Source: Curtobacterium sp. VKM Ac-1376 | GTDB taxonomy: Bacteria > Actinomycetota > Actinomycetes > Actinomycetales > Microbacteriaceae | Length of the DNA stretch: 64,000 bases | Reading direction: 5' to 3' | Assembly: GCF_015351025.1 (NCBI RefSeq) | Contig: NZ_JADKRV010000007.1 | Span: 1-64,000 of the forward strand | Shown: positions 7,854-16,101 of the stretch, one piece after another | Numbering within the stretch: the first letter of the stretch is position 1 | Layout: every line of letters begins with the position of its first letter | The notes under the pieces: generated by a model | The model's input: only the letters and a program-made list of their open reading frames with translations | The model's database searches: none | What the model was told of the DNA's origin: nothing | Program-made: the position numbers and the translations under genes

Positions 7854-8612
7854 GTGACCGCGCATCCTCCTGTCCTCGTCCCGCCCGCAGCAGTGCTGTG
7901 GGACATGGACGGCACGATCGTCGACACCGAGCCGATCTGGCAGCGGTCCCAGGTCGACCTGACGAACCGGTACGGCGCGGAGTGGACGGAGGAGGACGGT
8001 CTGTCCCTGGTCGGCAGCGGTCTCGAGCGCTCCGGCGAGCTCCTGCGCGCCAAGGGCGTCGACATGGAGGTCGAGGAGATCATCGAGTGGATGACCGACT
8101 ACGTCATGGGCCACCTGCGCGCCGGTGAACTGCCGTGGCGTCCGGGTGCCCGCGAGCTCATCGAGGAGCTGCACGCCCGCGGCATCCCCACCGCGCTCGT
8201 GACGATGTCCCGTCGCAAGATGGCCCTCGTCACGGCTGAGGCCCTGGGCGAGCGCGGCTTCCGCGTCGTCGTGGCCGGCGACGACGTCGACCGCCCCAAG
8301 CCGTTCCCGGATCCCTACCTGTCCGCCGCCGCGCAGCTCGGCGTCGAGCCGACCGCCTGCGTCGCGATCGAGGACTCCGCCACCGGTGTCGCCTCAGCCG
8401 TCGCCTCCGGTGCCGTCACGGTCGCCGTCGAGCACATCGTGCCGCTGTCCGAGATCGCGGGCGGTGACGTGCACCTGACCACCCTGTCGGGCGTCGACGT
8501 CGACCGCCTGGTCGAGTTGACCGCGCCGGCCCTGGCTGCACGCGCGGCCGAGTCGGGAGGCCCGGTGCCGGACCCGGCGCACGCTGCGGACACCGAGGGG
8601 GTCACCCGATGA
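7854..8612 (+). CDS. HAD superfamily hydrolase (phosphoglycolate phosphatase/beta-PGM type)
   Basis: A 252-residue subfamily IA HAD phosphatase. The nucleophile and acid/base are Asp17 and Asp19 in DMDGT. Motif II is the Thr-Met-Ser after ALV, the motif III lysine is in DRPKPFPDP, and motif IV is IEDSATG. The helical cap lies between residues 30 and 100. It should remove phosphate from a small sugar or organic phosphate; the substrate cannot be read from sequence. The start GTG 7854 comes directly after a -10 hexamer. Its last four bases overlap the trmI start (ATGA), so the two are one operon. Confidence 0.9.
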   Translation: MTAHPPVLVPPAAVLWDMDGTIVDTEPIWQRSQVDLTNRYGAEWTEEDGLSLVGSGLERSGELLRAKGVDMEVEEIIEWMTDYVMGHLRAGELPWRPGARELIEELHARGIPTALVTMSRRKMALVTAEALGERGFRVVVAGDDVDRPKPFPDPYLSAAAQLGVEPTACVAIEDSATGVASAVASGAVTVAVEHIVPLSEIAGGDVHLTTLSGVDVDRLVELTAPALAARAAESGGPVPDPAHAADTEGVTR

Positions 8613-9739
8613 ACCACACCGACGACGCACGCGACGAGGCCAGCGTGAGCAGCGCCTCCGACGCGACGGCAGCGCTCCCGCACACCGTGGGTGGTGCCCC
8701 GCACACGCCGCCGCGCGGCCCGTTCCGGGCCGGTGACCGCGTGCAGCTCACCGGTCCGAAGGGCAAGCTCACGACGCTGTCCCTCGAGACCGCCGGTGAG
8801 TACCACACGCACCGCGGGGTGCTCCGGCACGACGACGTCATCGGCCAGCCCGACGGCTCCGTGATCCGGGCGAGCACCGGCGACGAGTACCTGGCGCTCC
8901 GTCCGCTCCTCAACGACTACGTCATGTCGATGCCACGTGGTGCGGCGATCGTCTACCCGAAGGACGCCGCGCAGATCGTGGCCTTCGCCGACGTCTTCCC
9001 GGGCGCACGCGTGGTCGAGGCCGGCGTCGGTTCCGGTGCGCTCTCGCTCTTCCTGCTCCGCGCGATCGGACCGACGGGCCAGCTGCAGTCGTTCGAGCGC
9101 CGCGAGGAGTTCGCGGCGATCGCCAGGGGCAACGTCGGCACCTTCCTCGGCGCTGTCCCGGACAACTGGTCCGTCACGGTCGGCGACCTGGTCGAGGCAC
9201 TGCCCGAGGCCACCGAGCCGCAGACCGTGGACCGCGTCGTGCTCGACATGCTCGCCCCGTGGGAGTGCGTCGACGCCGCCGCGGACGCCCTCGTCCCCGG
9301 AGGGCTCATCGTCTGCTACGTCGCGACCGTCACCCAGCTGTCCCGGACGGCCGAGGCCATGCGGGACACCGGACGGTTCACCGACCCGATGCCGAGCGAG
9401 ACGCTGGTGCGCACCTGGCACGTCGAGGGCCTCGCCGTCCGCCCGGACCACCGCATGGTCGGGCACACCGGGTTCCTCATCACGGCACGACGCCTGGCCG
9501 ACGGGACGGTGCTGCCGAACCTGAAGCGCCGCGCGGGCAAGGTCGAGTTCTCGGACGAGGACATCGAGGCCTGGACCCCCGGTGCCGTGGGCGAACGGGC
9601 GACGAGCGACAAGAAGCTCCGCAAGGTGGCCCGGCAGTCGGCGGCGCAGGCGCGCAAGGTCGCGGCGGCCGAGGCATCGTCGACGGCTCCGACGGACCCG
9701 GCTCCGTCCGCGTCCGGTGGCGTCGAGGACGAACGGTAG
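8609..9739 (+). CDS. trmI: tRNA (adenine-58-N1)-methyltransferase
   Basis: A 376-residue AdoMet methyltransferase that makes m1A58 in the T-loop of tRNAs as a tetramer. The first 40 residues are variable. The N-terminal beta domain is about 41-105, with GPFRAGDRVQL. The AdoMet motif I is EAGVGSG at 137-143, and the catalytic region contains VVLDMLAPWE. The conserved end of the fold is GFLITARRLADG. A charged Ala/Lys tail from about residue 335 is probably disordered. It overlaps the HAD gene by 4 bases. In mycobacteria the orthologue (Rv2118c) lies beside the proteasome ATPase gene, which is absent here. Confidence 0.93.
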   Translation: MNHTDDARDEASVSSASDATAALPHTVGGAPHTPPRGPFRAGDRVQLTGPKGKLTTLSLETAGEYHTHRGVLRHDDVIGQPDGSVIRASTGDEYLALRPLLNDYVMSMPRGAAIVYPKDAAQIVAFADVFPGARVVEAGVGSGALSLFLLRAIGPTGQLQSFERREEFAAIARGNVGTFLGAVPDNWSVTVGDLVEALPEATEPQTVDRVVLDMLAPWECVDAAADALVPGGLIVCYVATVTQLSRTAEAMRDTGRFTDPMPSETLVRTWHVEGLAVRPDHRMVGHTGFLITARRLADGTVLPNLKRRAGKVEFSDEDIEAWTPGAVGERATSDKKLRKVARQSAAQARKVAAAEASSTAPTDPAPSASGGVEDER

Positions 9740-9742
9740 GCT
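9737..9742 (+). promoter_or_regulatory. -10 hexamer TAGGCT built on the trmI stop codon
   Basis: The first three bases are the trmI TAG stop. The predicted transcript start falls at about 9749, where an in-frame GTG for the FKBP gene lies. Confidence 0.5.
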
Positions 9743-9781
9743 GACAGCGTGCCCGTCCTGCATCGAACGGAAAGAGGGTCC

Positions 9782-10705
9782 GTGCGCACCATCCCCGCAC
9801 TCCTGGTCACCATCGGTCTCGCTGCCTCGCTCACCGCGTGCGCCTCGAACGGTGCCGGCACCACACCCTCGAGCTGCGGCGCCCCCGGCGCCGCGTCCGA
9901 GGCGGTCACCGCCACCGGCACGTTCGGGTCGGAGCCCAAGATCTCGGTGCCGAAGGGCCTGACCACCAAGGGCACGCAGGTGTCCGTGCTCACGCAGGGC
10001 AACGGCCGTGCGATCGACGACGGCACCCCGGTGCTCGTCGAGTACACGCTCGTCGACGGCTCCACCGGCGAGGTCGCGCAGACCAGCGGCTACTCCGGCC
10101 AGACCGCCCCGATCACGGCCGGCGCGAGCAACTACGGTGCCCTCGGTGCCTCGCTCGAGTGCGCCCACGTCGGGGACCGGCTCGCCGTCGCCCTGCCGAA
10201 GAGCGCGCTGAGCAGCTCCGCCGACGGCACCACCGGCAGTGGTTCGTCCTCGAAGACCGAGGACGCCGTCATCGCCGTGATCGACGTGAAGCGCGCCTTC
10301 GACGCCCGCGCCACCGGTACCCCGCAGCTCGCCGGCGACCGGATGCCGGCCGTCGTGCTCGCCCCGTCCGGAGCCCCCGGCATCACGATCCCCTCGTGGA
10401 GCGCGCCCGAGTCGAACGAGACGCACCTGCTCCGCAAGGGCGACGGTCGTGCGCTCACCGCGAAGGACACCGCGGTCATCAAGTACACCGCCGTGACGTG
10501 GGGTGCCGACTCGTCGGTCGCCGGGTCGAGCTGGACCGACGGCTCCGGCGCACAGACGGTGCCGCTCGCCAAGGGCCAGATCGACGAGGGCGTCCGGAAC
10601 GCCATCGTCGGACACCGCGTCGGCGACCAGGTGCTCGCCGTCGTGAACCAGCAGGGCACCGCCTACGCGTACGTGATCGACGTGCTCGGGTCGATCCCCA
10701 GCTGA
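9782..10705 (+). CDS. FKBP-type peptidyl-prolyl isomerase, lipoprotein
   Basis: A 307-residue exported protein. The N-terminus MRTIPALLV with hydrophobic core and lipobox LTAC (Cys20) marks a lipoprotein for the outer face of the membrane. Two FKBP-like halves follow, about 40-165 and 185-305. The second contains GQIDEGVRNAIVGHRVGD and ends VVNQQGTAYAYVIDVLG. The catalytic aromatic pocket is only partly conserved, so isomerase activity is uncertain. GTG 9782 has AAAGAGGG five bases upstream; GTG 9749, in the same frame and at a leaderless position, is the alternative and would add 11 residues before the signal peptide. Lnt, needed for lipoprotein N-acylation, is encoded nearby. Confidence 0.85.
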   Translation: MRTIPALLVTIGLAASLTACASNGAGTTPSSCGAPGAASEAVTATGTFGSEPKISVPKGLTTKGTQVSVLTQGNGRAIDDGTPVLVEYTLVDGSTGEVAQTSGYSGQTAPITAGASNYGALGASLECAHVGDRLAVALPKSALSSSADGTTGSGSSSKTEDAVIAVIDVKRAFDARATGTPQLAGDRMPAVVLAPSGAPGITIPSWSAPESNETHLLRKGDGRALTAKDTAVIKYTAVTWGADSSVAGSSWTDGSGAQTVPLAKGQIDEGVRNAIVGHRVGDQVLAVVNQQGTAYAYVIDVLGSIPS

Positions 10706-10731
10706 CCCTGATCCACCGTCCACCGACCGCG

Positions 10732-10759
10732 GCGCGGGTGCACTCCGGTGCACCCGCGC
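10732..10759. terminator. Hairpin after the FKBP gene
   Basis: Twelve-base perfect arms GCGCGGGTGCAC and complement with loop TCCG. It lies 26 bases after the stop, and its right arm ends 5 bases before the pafB -10, so it may also affect that promoter. Confidence 0.6.
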
Positions 10760-10764
10760 TGCCG

Positions 10765-10770
10765 TAGGAT
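10765..10770 (+). promoter_or_regulatory. -10 hexamer TAGGAT, leaderless start of pafB
   Basis: TAGGAT ends six bases before GTG 10777. Confidence 0.6.
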
Positions 10771-10776
10771 CAGCTC

Positions 10777-11811
10777 GTGCCAGCGACCCGTGTGCCCCGT
10801 GTGCCCGCCGAGGAGCGGCTGTTCAGCCTCGTGCTCGCGCTGCTGTCCACGGAGTCCGGGCTGACCAAGGCGGAGATCCTGGCGAACGTTCAGGGGTACC
10901 GGCAGCGGTTCTCGCCCGGCGGGGACAACGCCTCGCTCGAGCGCCAGTTCGAGCGCGACAAGGACGACGTCCGCGAGCTCGGCATCCCGCTCGAGACGAT
11001 CGAGACCCCGGGCGCCGCCGGCAACAACCAGACGCTCCGGTACCGGATCCCCAAGGGTGAGTACGACCTGCCGGTCGACGTCCGCTTCACCCCGGACGAG
11101 TCGGCGCTGCTCTCCCTCGCGGCGATGGCCTGGCGCGAGGGTGCGCTGTCCGCCGACTCCCGCCGAGGCCTGCTCAAGGTGCGGTCCGCCGGGTCCGAGG
11201 ACGACGACGGTGCCCTGCAGCTCGGCGTCGACGCCTACGCGCCGCGGCTGCGCGCTCGGGACGCGGCGTTCGAACCGCTCCGTTCGGCACTCGACCGCGG
11301 TGCCGCCGTCCGGTTCGACTACATCACGCCGGGACAGCACGATGCCCGGCGCCGTGAGGTCGCCCCCCTCGCCCTCGTCCAGCACGGCGGGCGGTGGATG
11401 CTCGCGGCCCACGAGTTCGCCACGGACTCCGACAAGAACTACCTGCTGTCGCGCATCGTCGGACCGGTCACGCAGGACGAGGTCGGGCAGCACACGGCCC
11501 CGGTCGGCGCGGGGGAGCGTACGCTCGCCGAGCTCGAGCGGATCTGGGCCGAACGCACCGCACGCATCGCCGTGACGCCGGGGTCCGACGCCGAACGCCG
11601 GCTCACCCGCCGTCGGGACACCGAGACGGACGCCGAGGGCGCACTCGTGCTGCACCACGTCGACCCGCAGATCCTGGCCGAGGAACTCGCCGCCTTCGGG
11701 CCCGAGGTCCGCGTGCTCGAACCCGCCGACCTGCGCTCGCGCGTCGAGGAGCGACTCCGTGCCCTCGTGCGGGACCACAGCGATGCCGGAGAGGACACCG
11801 ACCATGGCTGA
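10777..11811 (+). CDS. pafB: WYL-domain transcriptional regulator PafB
   Basis: A 344-residue protein with an N-terminal winged helix (about 10-85, EERLFSLVLALLSTESGLTKAEIL), a WYL domain (about 150-250, with VRFDYI and WMLAAHEF) and a C-terminal WCX extension. In mycobacteria PafB and PafC form a DNA-damage activator of RecA-independent repair genes. The next gene overlaps it by 8 bases and encodes the partner. The name rests on the tandem pair and the adjacent tatC and helY. The usual upstream pupylation ligase gene pafA is missing; it would lie where the FKBP gene is. Confidence 0.85.
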   Translation: MPATRVPRVPAEERLFSLVLALLSTESGLTKAEILANVQGYRQRFSPGGDNASLERQFERDKDDVRELGIPLETIETPGAAGNNQTLRYRIPKGEYDLPVDVRFTPDESALLSLAAMAWREGALSADSRRGLLKVRSAGSEDDDGALQLGVDAYAPRLRARDAAFEPLRSALDRGAAVRFDYITPGQHDARRREVAPLALVQHGGRWMLAAHEFATDSDKNYLLSRIVGPVTQDEVGQHTAPVGAGERTLAELERIWAERTARIAVTPGSDAERRLTRRRDTETDAEGALVLHHVDPQILAEELAAFGPEVRVLEPADLRSRVEERLRALVRDHSDAGEDTDHG

Positions 11812-12775
11812 TTCACAGCCGCTGCAGGCGCAGGACAAGCTCGCCTTCCTGCTCGCCCTGGTGCCCTACCTGATCGACCGCGAACGCGTCTCGGTGGCCG
11901 AGGCCGCACGGCACTTCGGTGTACCCGAGGCCCGGATCCGCCGCGCCGTCGAGCTCATCGCGGTGTCCGGTGTCCCCGGCGAGACGATGCAGTACCAGCA
12001 CGGCGACCTGTTCGACATCGCCTGGGACGACTTCGACCAGAACGACATGGTCGTCCTGACGAACCTGGTCGCGATCGACGACTCGCCTCGGCTCTCCGCG
12101 CGTGAGGCCTCGGCGCTCATCGCCGGACTGCAGTACCTGAGCGCGCTGCCCGAGGCCGCCGACCGCGACGCCATCCGCGCACTGATGGCCAAGCTGTCCC
12201 GCGGCGCCGGGGGAGCGGCCTCGACGGTCGCCGTCGGCCAGGACCTGCACGACGTCGCCCTCGCCACCATCCGCCGTGCGATGTCCGGCGGCCGCGGGCT
12301 GACCTTCGAGTACGCCGGACCCCGGACCCAGGGCGGCACCCGCCGGGTCGACCCGCTCCGCGTGGAGTCGATCGACACCGACTGGTACCTCCGCGCGTGG
12401 GACCTCGACCGGCAGGCACTCCGCACGTTCCGACTCGACCGGATGTCCGAGGCGCGGGTCGACGACCGTCCTGCCGAGAAGACGATCGACCAGGTCGTGA
12501 TCCCGGACACGCTGTTCCAGCAGGCCGCCGACGACGTCATCGTCACCGTCGAGCTCGACTCGACCTCGCTGCCCCTGGTGGCCGACTTCCTGTCCGACAC
12601 CGCGGACGCGCCCGACGGCGATGGCCGAGTGCGCATCCGGCTGGCGGCGTCCCACGGCTTCGACGGCGTGGTCCGGCTCGTCGCCGGGCTGCCCGGACGC
12701 GCCGTGGTGCTCGACCCGCCCGCAGCCCGCGCCGCCGTGCGGGACTTCGCTGCCGCGGCCCTCGCTGCCCGCTGA
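11804..12775 (+). CDS. pafC: WYL-domain transcriptional regulator PafC
   Basis: A 323-residue second member of the PafBC pair: N-terminal helix-turn-helix (about 10-75, RVSVAEAARHFGV), WYL core (about 145-225, with LTFEYAG and RRVDPLRVE) and a C-terminal WCX domain. The ATG at 11804 has GAGAGG 8 bases upstream inside the pafB end and overlaps it by 8 bases, which couples expression. The pair senses DNA damage, in mycobacteria through bound single-stranded DNA; this is known of the family and not visible here. Confidence 0.88.
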   Translation: MADSQPLQAQDKLAFLLALVPYLIDRERVSVAEAARHFGVPEARIRRAVELIAVSGVPGETMQYQHGDLFDIAWDDFDQNDMVVLTNLVAIDDSPRLSAREASALIAGLQYLSALPEAADRDAIRALMAKLSRGAGGAASTVAVGQDLHDVALATIRRAMSGGRGLTFEYAGPRTQGGTRRVDPLRVESIDTDWYLRAWDLDRQALRTFRLDRMSEARVDDRPAEKTIDQVVIPDTLFQQAADDVIVTVELDSTSLPLVADFLSDTADAPDGDGRVRIRLAASHGFDGVVRLVAGLPGRAVVLDPPAARAAVRDFAAAALAAR

Positions 12776-12820
12776 GGCTCCGTCGCACGGACCCCCGTCC
12801 GACTGTCGGCCCTGACCCCG

Positions 12821-12826
12821 TAAGAT
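12821..12826 (+). promoter_or_regulatory. -10 hexamer TAAGAT, leaderless start of tatC
   Basis: TAAGAT ends seven bases before ATG 12834, with no ribosome site between. Confidence 0.65.
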
Positions 12827-12833
12827 CGTCGAC

Positions 12834-13655
12834 ATGGCTTCGACGACCGCGAGCGGGCGAGCGAAGCGGCAGGGGCGCCAGAAGACCGACGCCGAAGGCC
12901 GCATGTCGCTCGGGCAGCACCTCATCGAGCTGCGCAACCGTCTGTTCCGCGCAGTCGTGGCCATCGTCGTCGGTGCGATCGGTGGATGGTTCCTCACCCC
13001 GTGGGTGCTCGACTCGCTCCGCGCGCCGGTGACCGAGCTCGCGAAGGTCGGCGGCCACACGGCAGAGCTGAACTTCCCCATGATCACCGGGGCGTTCGAC
13101 CTCAAGCTGCAGATCGCCATCACCATCGGCGTCGTCATCGCGAGCCCGGTGTGGCTCTACCAGGTCTGGGCGTTCATCGTCCCTGCGCTCGTCCGTCGCG
13201 AGCGTCAGTACGTCTGGGGGTTCCTCGGCACGGCGATCCCGCTGTTCTTCGCCGGGTGCTACTTCGGGTGGTACATCCTGCCGCACGTGGTGGGGATCCT
13301 CGGCAGTTTCGTGTCGAGCGAGGACACCTCGATCGTCGATGCGAAGGCGTACTACGACTTCGTCATCAAGCTCATCGTCGCGGTCGGCATCGCGTTCGTG
13401 CTGCCGGTGTTCATCGTCCTGCTGAACTTCGTCGGCGTGCTGTCAGCGTCCGCGATCATCAAGTCCTGGCGCGTGGCGATCCTCTGCATCCTGGTGTTCT
13501 GTGCGATCGTCACCCCGAGCGCCGACGTCATCTCGATGTTCCTGCTCGCCGTCCCGATGGTCGTGCTGTACATCGCCGCGTGCTTCGTGGCGTGGCTCCA
13601 CGACCGGCGGGCGGCCAAGCGCCAGGCCAAGCTCGACGCGGAGTACGGCCTGTGA
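12834..13655 (+). CDS. tatC: Sec-independent protein translocase TatC
   Basis: A 273-residue polytopic core of the twin-arginine translocase, which binds Tat signal peptides. The first cytosolic loop holds the conserved HLIELRNRL (about 29-37). Six hydrophobic segments follow, the last two separated by the short CAIVTPSADV loop. The tail is Lys/Arg-rich. In mycobacteria tatA lies between pafC and tatC; here only 58 bases separate them, so tatA must be elsewhere. The stop overlaps the helY GTG start by three bases. Confidence 0.95.
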   Translation: MASTTASGRAKRQGRQKTDAEGRMSLGQHLIELRNRLFRAVVAIVVGAIGGWFLTPWVLDSLRAPVTELAKVGGHTAELNFPMITGAFDLKLQIAITIGVVIASPVWLYQVWAFIVPALVRRERQYVWGFLGTAIPLFFAGCYFGWYILPHVVGILGSFVSSEDTSIVDAKAYYDFVIKLIVAVGIAFVLPVFIVLLNFVGVLSASAIIKSWRVAILCILVFCAIVTPSADVISMFLLAVPMVVLYIAACFVAWLHDRRAAKRQAKLDAEYGL

Positions 13656-16090
13656 GCGGCGCCAGCGCAGCCGAGCGGTTCGCTGCGGCCAAGGCACGCA
13701 ACCGGTCGCGGAACCTCGAGCTCTTCCGGGCCGATCTGCGGTTCGACCTCGACCCCTTCCAGTTCGCTGCCTGCGACTCGCTCGACCAGGGCCGCAGCGT
13801 CCTGGTGGCAGCGCCGACCGGTGCCGGCAAGACGATCGTCGCCGAGTTCGCGATCTGGCTCGCGATGCGGCAGCCGACGGCGAAGGTGTTCTACACGACG
13901 CCGATGAAGGCGCTGAGCAACCAGAAGTACGCCGAGCTCGTCGACGTCTACGGCGAGTCCGAGGTCGGCCTGCTCACCGGTGACACCAACGTGAACCCGC
14001 GCGCCCGCGTCGTCGTGATGACGACCGAGGTCCTCCGCAACATGATCTACGCCGACTCCGACCTGCTCGACGACCTCGCCTGGGTGGTCCTCGACGAGGT
14101 GCACTACCTGGCCGACCGGTTCCGCGGCGCCGTGTGGGAAGAGGTGATCCTGCACCTCCCGACCGAGGTCCGCCTGGTCTCGCTCAGCGCCACGGTCTCC
14201 AACGCCGAGGAGTTCGGCGACTGGCTGCAGACCGTCCGCGGCGACACGGACGTCATCGTCTCGGAAGACCGTCCGGTCCCGCTCGAGCAGCACGTGCTGG
14301 TCGGCTCGAAGATGGTCGACCTGTTCGACTCCAGCGGTGCCGCGGCGACGAACCGCGTGAACCCCGAGCTGCTCCGGATGGTCGGTGGTGGCGCGCGCAG
14401 CGAGCGGAGCGGTGGGGGACACCGCGGACGTGGCGGTCGCGGAGGCTACCCTGAGCGCCGCGGGCCGCGCACCGAGAAGGTGCACCGCGAGAAGATCGCG
14501 CACATGCTCGACGAGCGGATGCTGCTGCCCGCGATCTTCTTCGTCTTCAGCCGCAACGGCTGCGACCAGGGCGTGCGCAACGTGCTGCGCTCCGGTCTGT
14601 CGCTCACCACGGTGCAGGAGCGGAACGAGATCCGCGAGACCGCGGAGTACCACTGCCGCACCCTCCTCGACGAGGACCTCGCCGTCCTCGGGTACTGGGA
14701 GTGGCTCGAGGGGCTCGAGCGCGGGGTCGCGGCACACCACGCCGGTCTGCTGCCCGCGTTCAAGGAGGTGGTGGAGAACCTCTTCCAGCGCAAGCTGCTC
14801 AAGGTCGTGTTCGCCACCGAGACCCTCGCGCTCGGCGTCAACATGCCGGCCCGCACGGTGGTGCTCGAGAAGCTCGAGAAGTTCAACGGCGAGGCTCGCG
14901 TCCCGATCACTCCGGGGGAGTACACGCAGCTCACCGGTCGTGCCGGGCGCCGCGGCATCGACGTCGAGGGGCACTCGGTCATCCAGTGGAGCGACGGGCT
15001 CGACCCGCAGGCGGTCGCCTCACTGGCGAGCCGCCGCACGTACCCGCTGAACTCCTCGTTCAGGCCGACGTACAACATGGCCGTCAACCTCATCGACCAG
15101 TTCGGCCGACAGCGCACGCGCGAGGTCCTGGAGACCTCGTTCGCCCAGTTCCAGGCCGACCGGTCCGTGGTCGACCTGGCCCGCAAGGTCCGCTCGCAGC
15201 AGGAGTCGCTCGAGGGCTACCGCGAGGCGATGCAGTGCCACCTCGGCGACTTCACCGAGTACTCAGCGCTCCGCCGCGAGCTCTCGGACCTCGAGCGGAC
15301 GAACGTCCCCGGCGGGCGCGAGGCCTCGCACGGTGCACGCCAGGAGCGTCAGGCCGCGATCACCGCGGTCCGACGTCAGCTGCAGCGGCACCCCTGCCAT
15401 GCCTGCCCCGACCGCGAAGCACATGCCCGGTGGTCGGAGCGCTGGTGGAAGCTCAAGCGCGCCAACGACAAGCTCGTCCAGCAGATCCGATCCCGAACGG
15501 GCGCGGTGGCCACGACCTTCGACCGTGTCACCGAGGTGCTCCTCGAGCTCGGCTACCTCGTCGACGCCGGCAACGGCGAGGCCACGGTGGCCGCGGGTGG
15601 CCGACGGCTGCAGCGCATCTACGGCGACCGCGACCTGCTCGTCGCTGAGTGCCTCGAGGCGGGTGTCTGGAAGGACCTCACCCCGGCGCAGCTCGCCGCC
15701 ATGGCCGCGACGATCATCTACCAGCCCCGCCGCGAGGACGCGCCCGGCACCGAGCACGCCCTGCCGCGTGGTGCGTTCCGTCCGGCGCTCGACGAGACCC
15801 TGACGATCTGGTCGCGCCTCGACGACATCGAGCGCGCGGCTCGCCTGGCCGGATCGCAGCCGCCGACGCCGGCGATGGCCGTCGGGATGTTCCGCTGGGC
15901 ATCGGGCTCCGCGCTCGACGACGTCCTCCGGACGCTCGACCTGCCGGCCGGAGACTTCGTGCGCTGGTCGAAGCAGGTCATCGACCTCCTCGACCAGATC
16001 CGCAACGCCGGCGACGCCGACCTCGCCCAGACCGCTCGACGTGCGACCGATGCGGTGCGCCGCGGCATCGTCGCCTACGCAGCGGTCTGA
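13652..16090 (+). CDS. helY: DEAD/DEAH-box superfamily 2 RNA helicase, HelY/Ski2-like
   Basis: An 812-residue Ski2/Mtr4-like helicase. Walker A APTGAGKT is at 54-61, motif Ia TTPMKALSNQK follows, the DEVH box is at 148-151, then SLSAT, and motif VI is QLTGRAGRRGID. Between the two RecA lobes is a Gly/Arg-rich insert near residues 245-270 (SGGGHRGRGGRGG) that looks like an RGG RNA-binding tract. The C-terminal third carries a CHACP...H cysteine cluster (about 583-590) and the helical region typical of HelY. It probably acts in RNA processing or decay. It is translationally coupled to tatC. Confidence 0.9.
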   Translation: MSGASAAERFAAAKARNRSRNLELFRADLRFDLDPFQFAACDSLDQGRSVLVAAPTGAGKTIVAEFAIWLAMRQPTAKVFYTTPMKALSNQKYAELVDVYGESEVGLLTGDTNVNPRARVVVMTTEVLRNMIYADSDLLDDLAWVVLDEVHYLADRFRGAVWEEVILHLPTEVRLVSLSATVSNAEEFGDWLQTVRGDTDVIVSEDRPVPLEQHVLVGSKMVDLFDSSGAAATNRVNPELLRMVGGGARSERSGGGHRGRGGRGGYPERRGPRTEKVHREKIAHMLDERMLLPAIFFVFSRNGCDQGVRNVLRSGLSLTTVQERNEIRETAEYHCRTLLDEDLAVLGYWEWLEGLERGVAAHHAGLLPAFKEVVENLFQRKLLKVVFATETLALGVNMPARTVVLEKLEKFNGEARVPITPGEYTQLTGRAGRRGIDVEGHSVIQWSDGLDPQAVASLASRRTYPLNSSFRPTYNMAVNLIDQFGRQRTREVLETSFAQFQADRSVVDLARKVRSQQESLEGYREAMQCHLGDFTEYSALRRELSDLERTNVPGGREASHGARQERQAAITAVRRQLQRHPCHACPDREAHARWSERWWKLKRANDKLVQQIRSRTGAVATTFDRVTEVLLELGYLVDAGNGEATVAAGGRRLQRIYGDRDLLVAECLEAGVWKDLTPAQLAAMAATIIYQPRREDAPGTEHALPRGAFRPALDETLTIWSRLDDIERAARLAGSQPPTPAMAVGMFRWASGSALDDVLRTLDLPAGDFVRWSKQVIDLLDQIRNAGDADLAQTARRATDAVRRGIVAYAAV

Positions 16091-16101
16091 CGGGAGGCAC
16101 G

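Noticed and set aside
9749-9751. GTG 9749 as the start of the FKBP lipoprotein
   Set aside because: Its leaderless spacing is good, but GTG 9782 has a clear ribosome site and gives a normal lipoprotein signal; kept as the alternative.
8315-10753. An 812-codon antisense frame over trmI and the FKBP gene
   Set aside because: Mirror of real genes in a high-GC genome; the product is Arg/Gly/Asp-rich with no recognisable motif.
16092-16100. GGGAGGC before lnt and before rel as members of the repeat family
   Set aside because: In these places the motif acts as the ribosome-binding site and has no paired arm.
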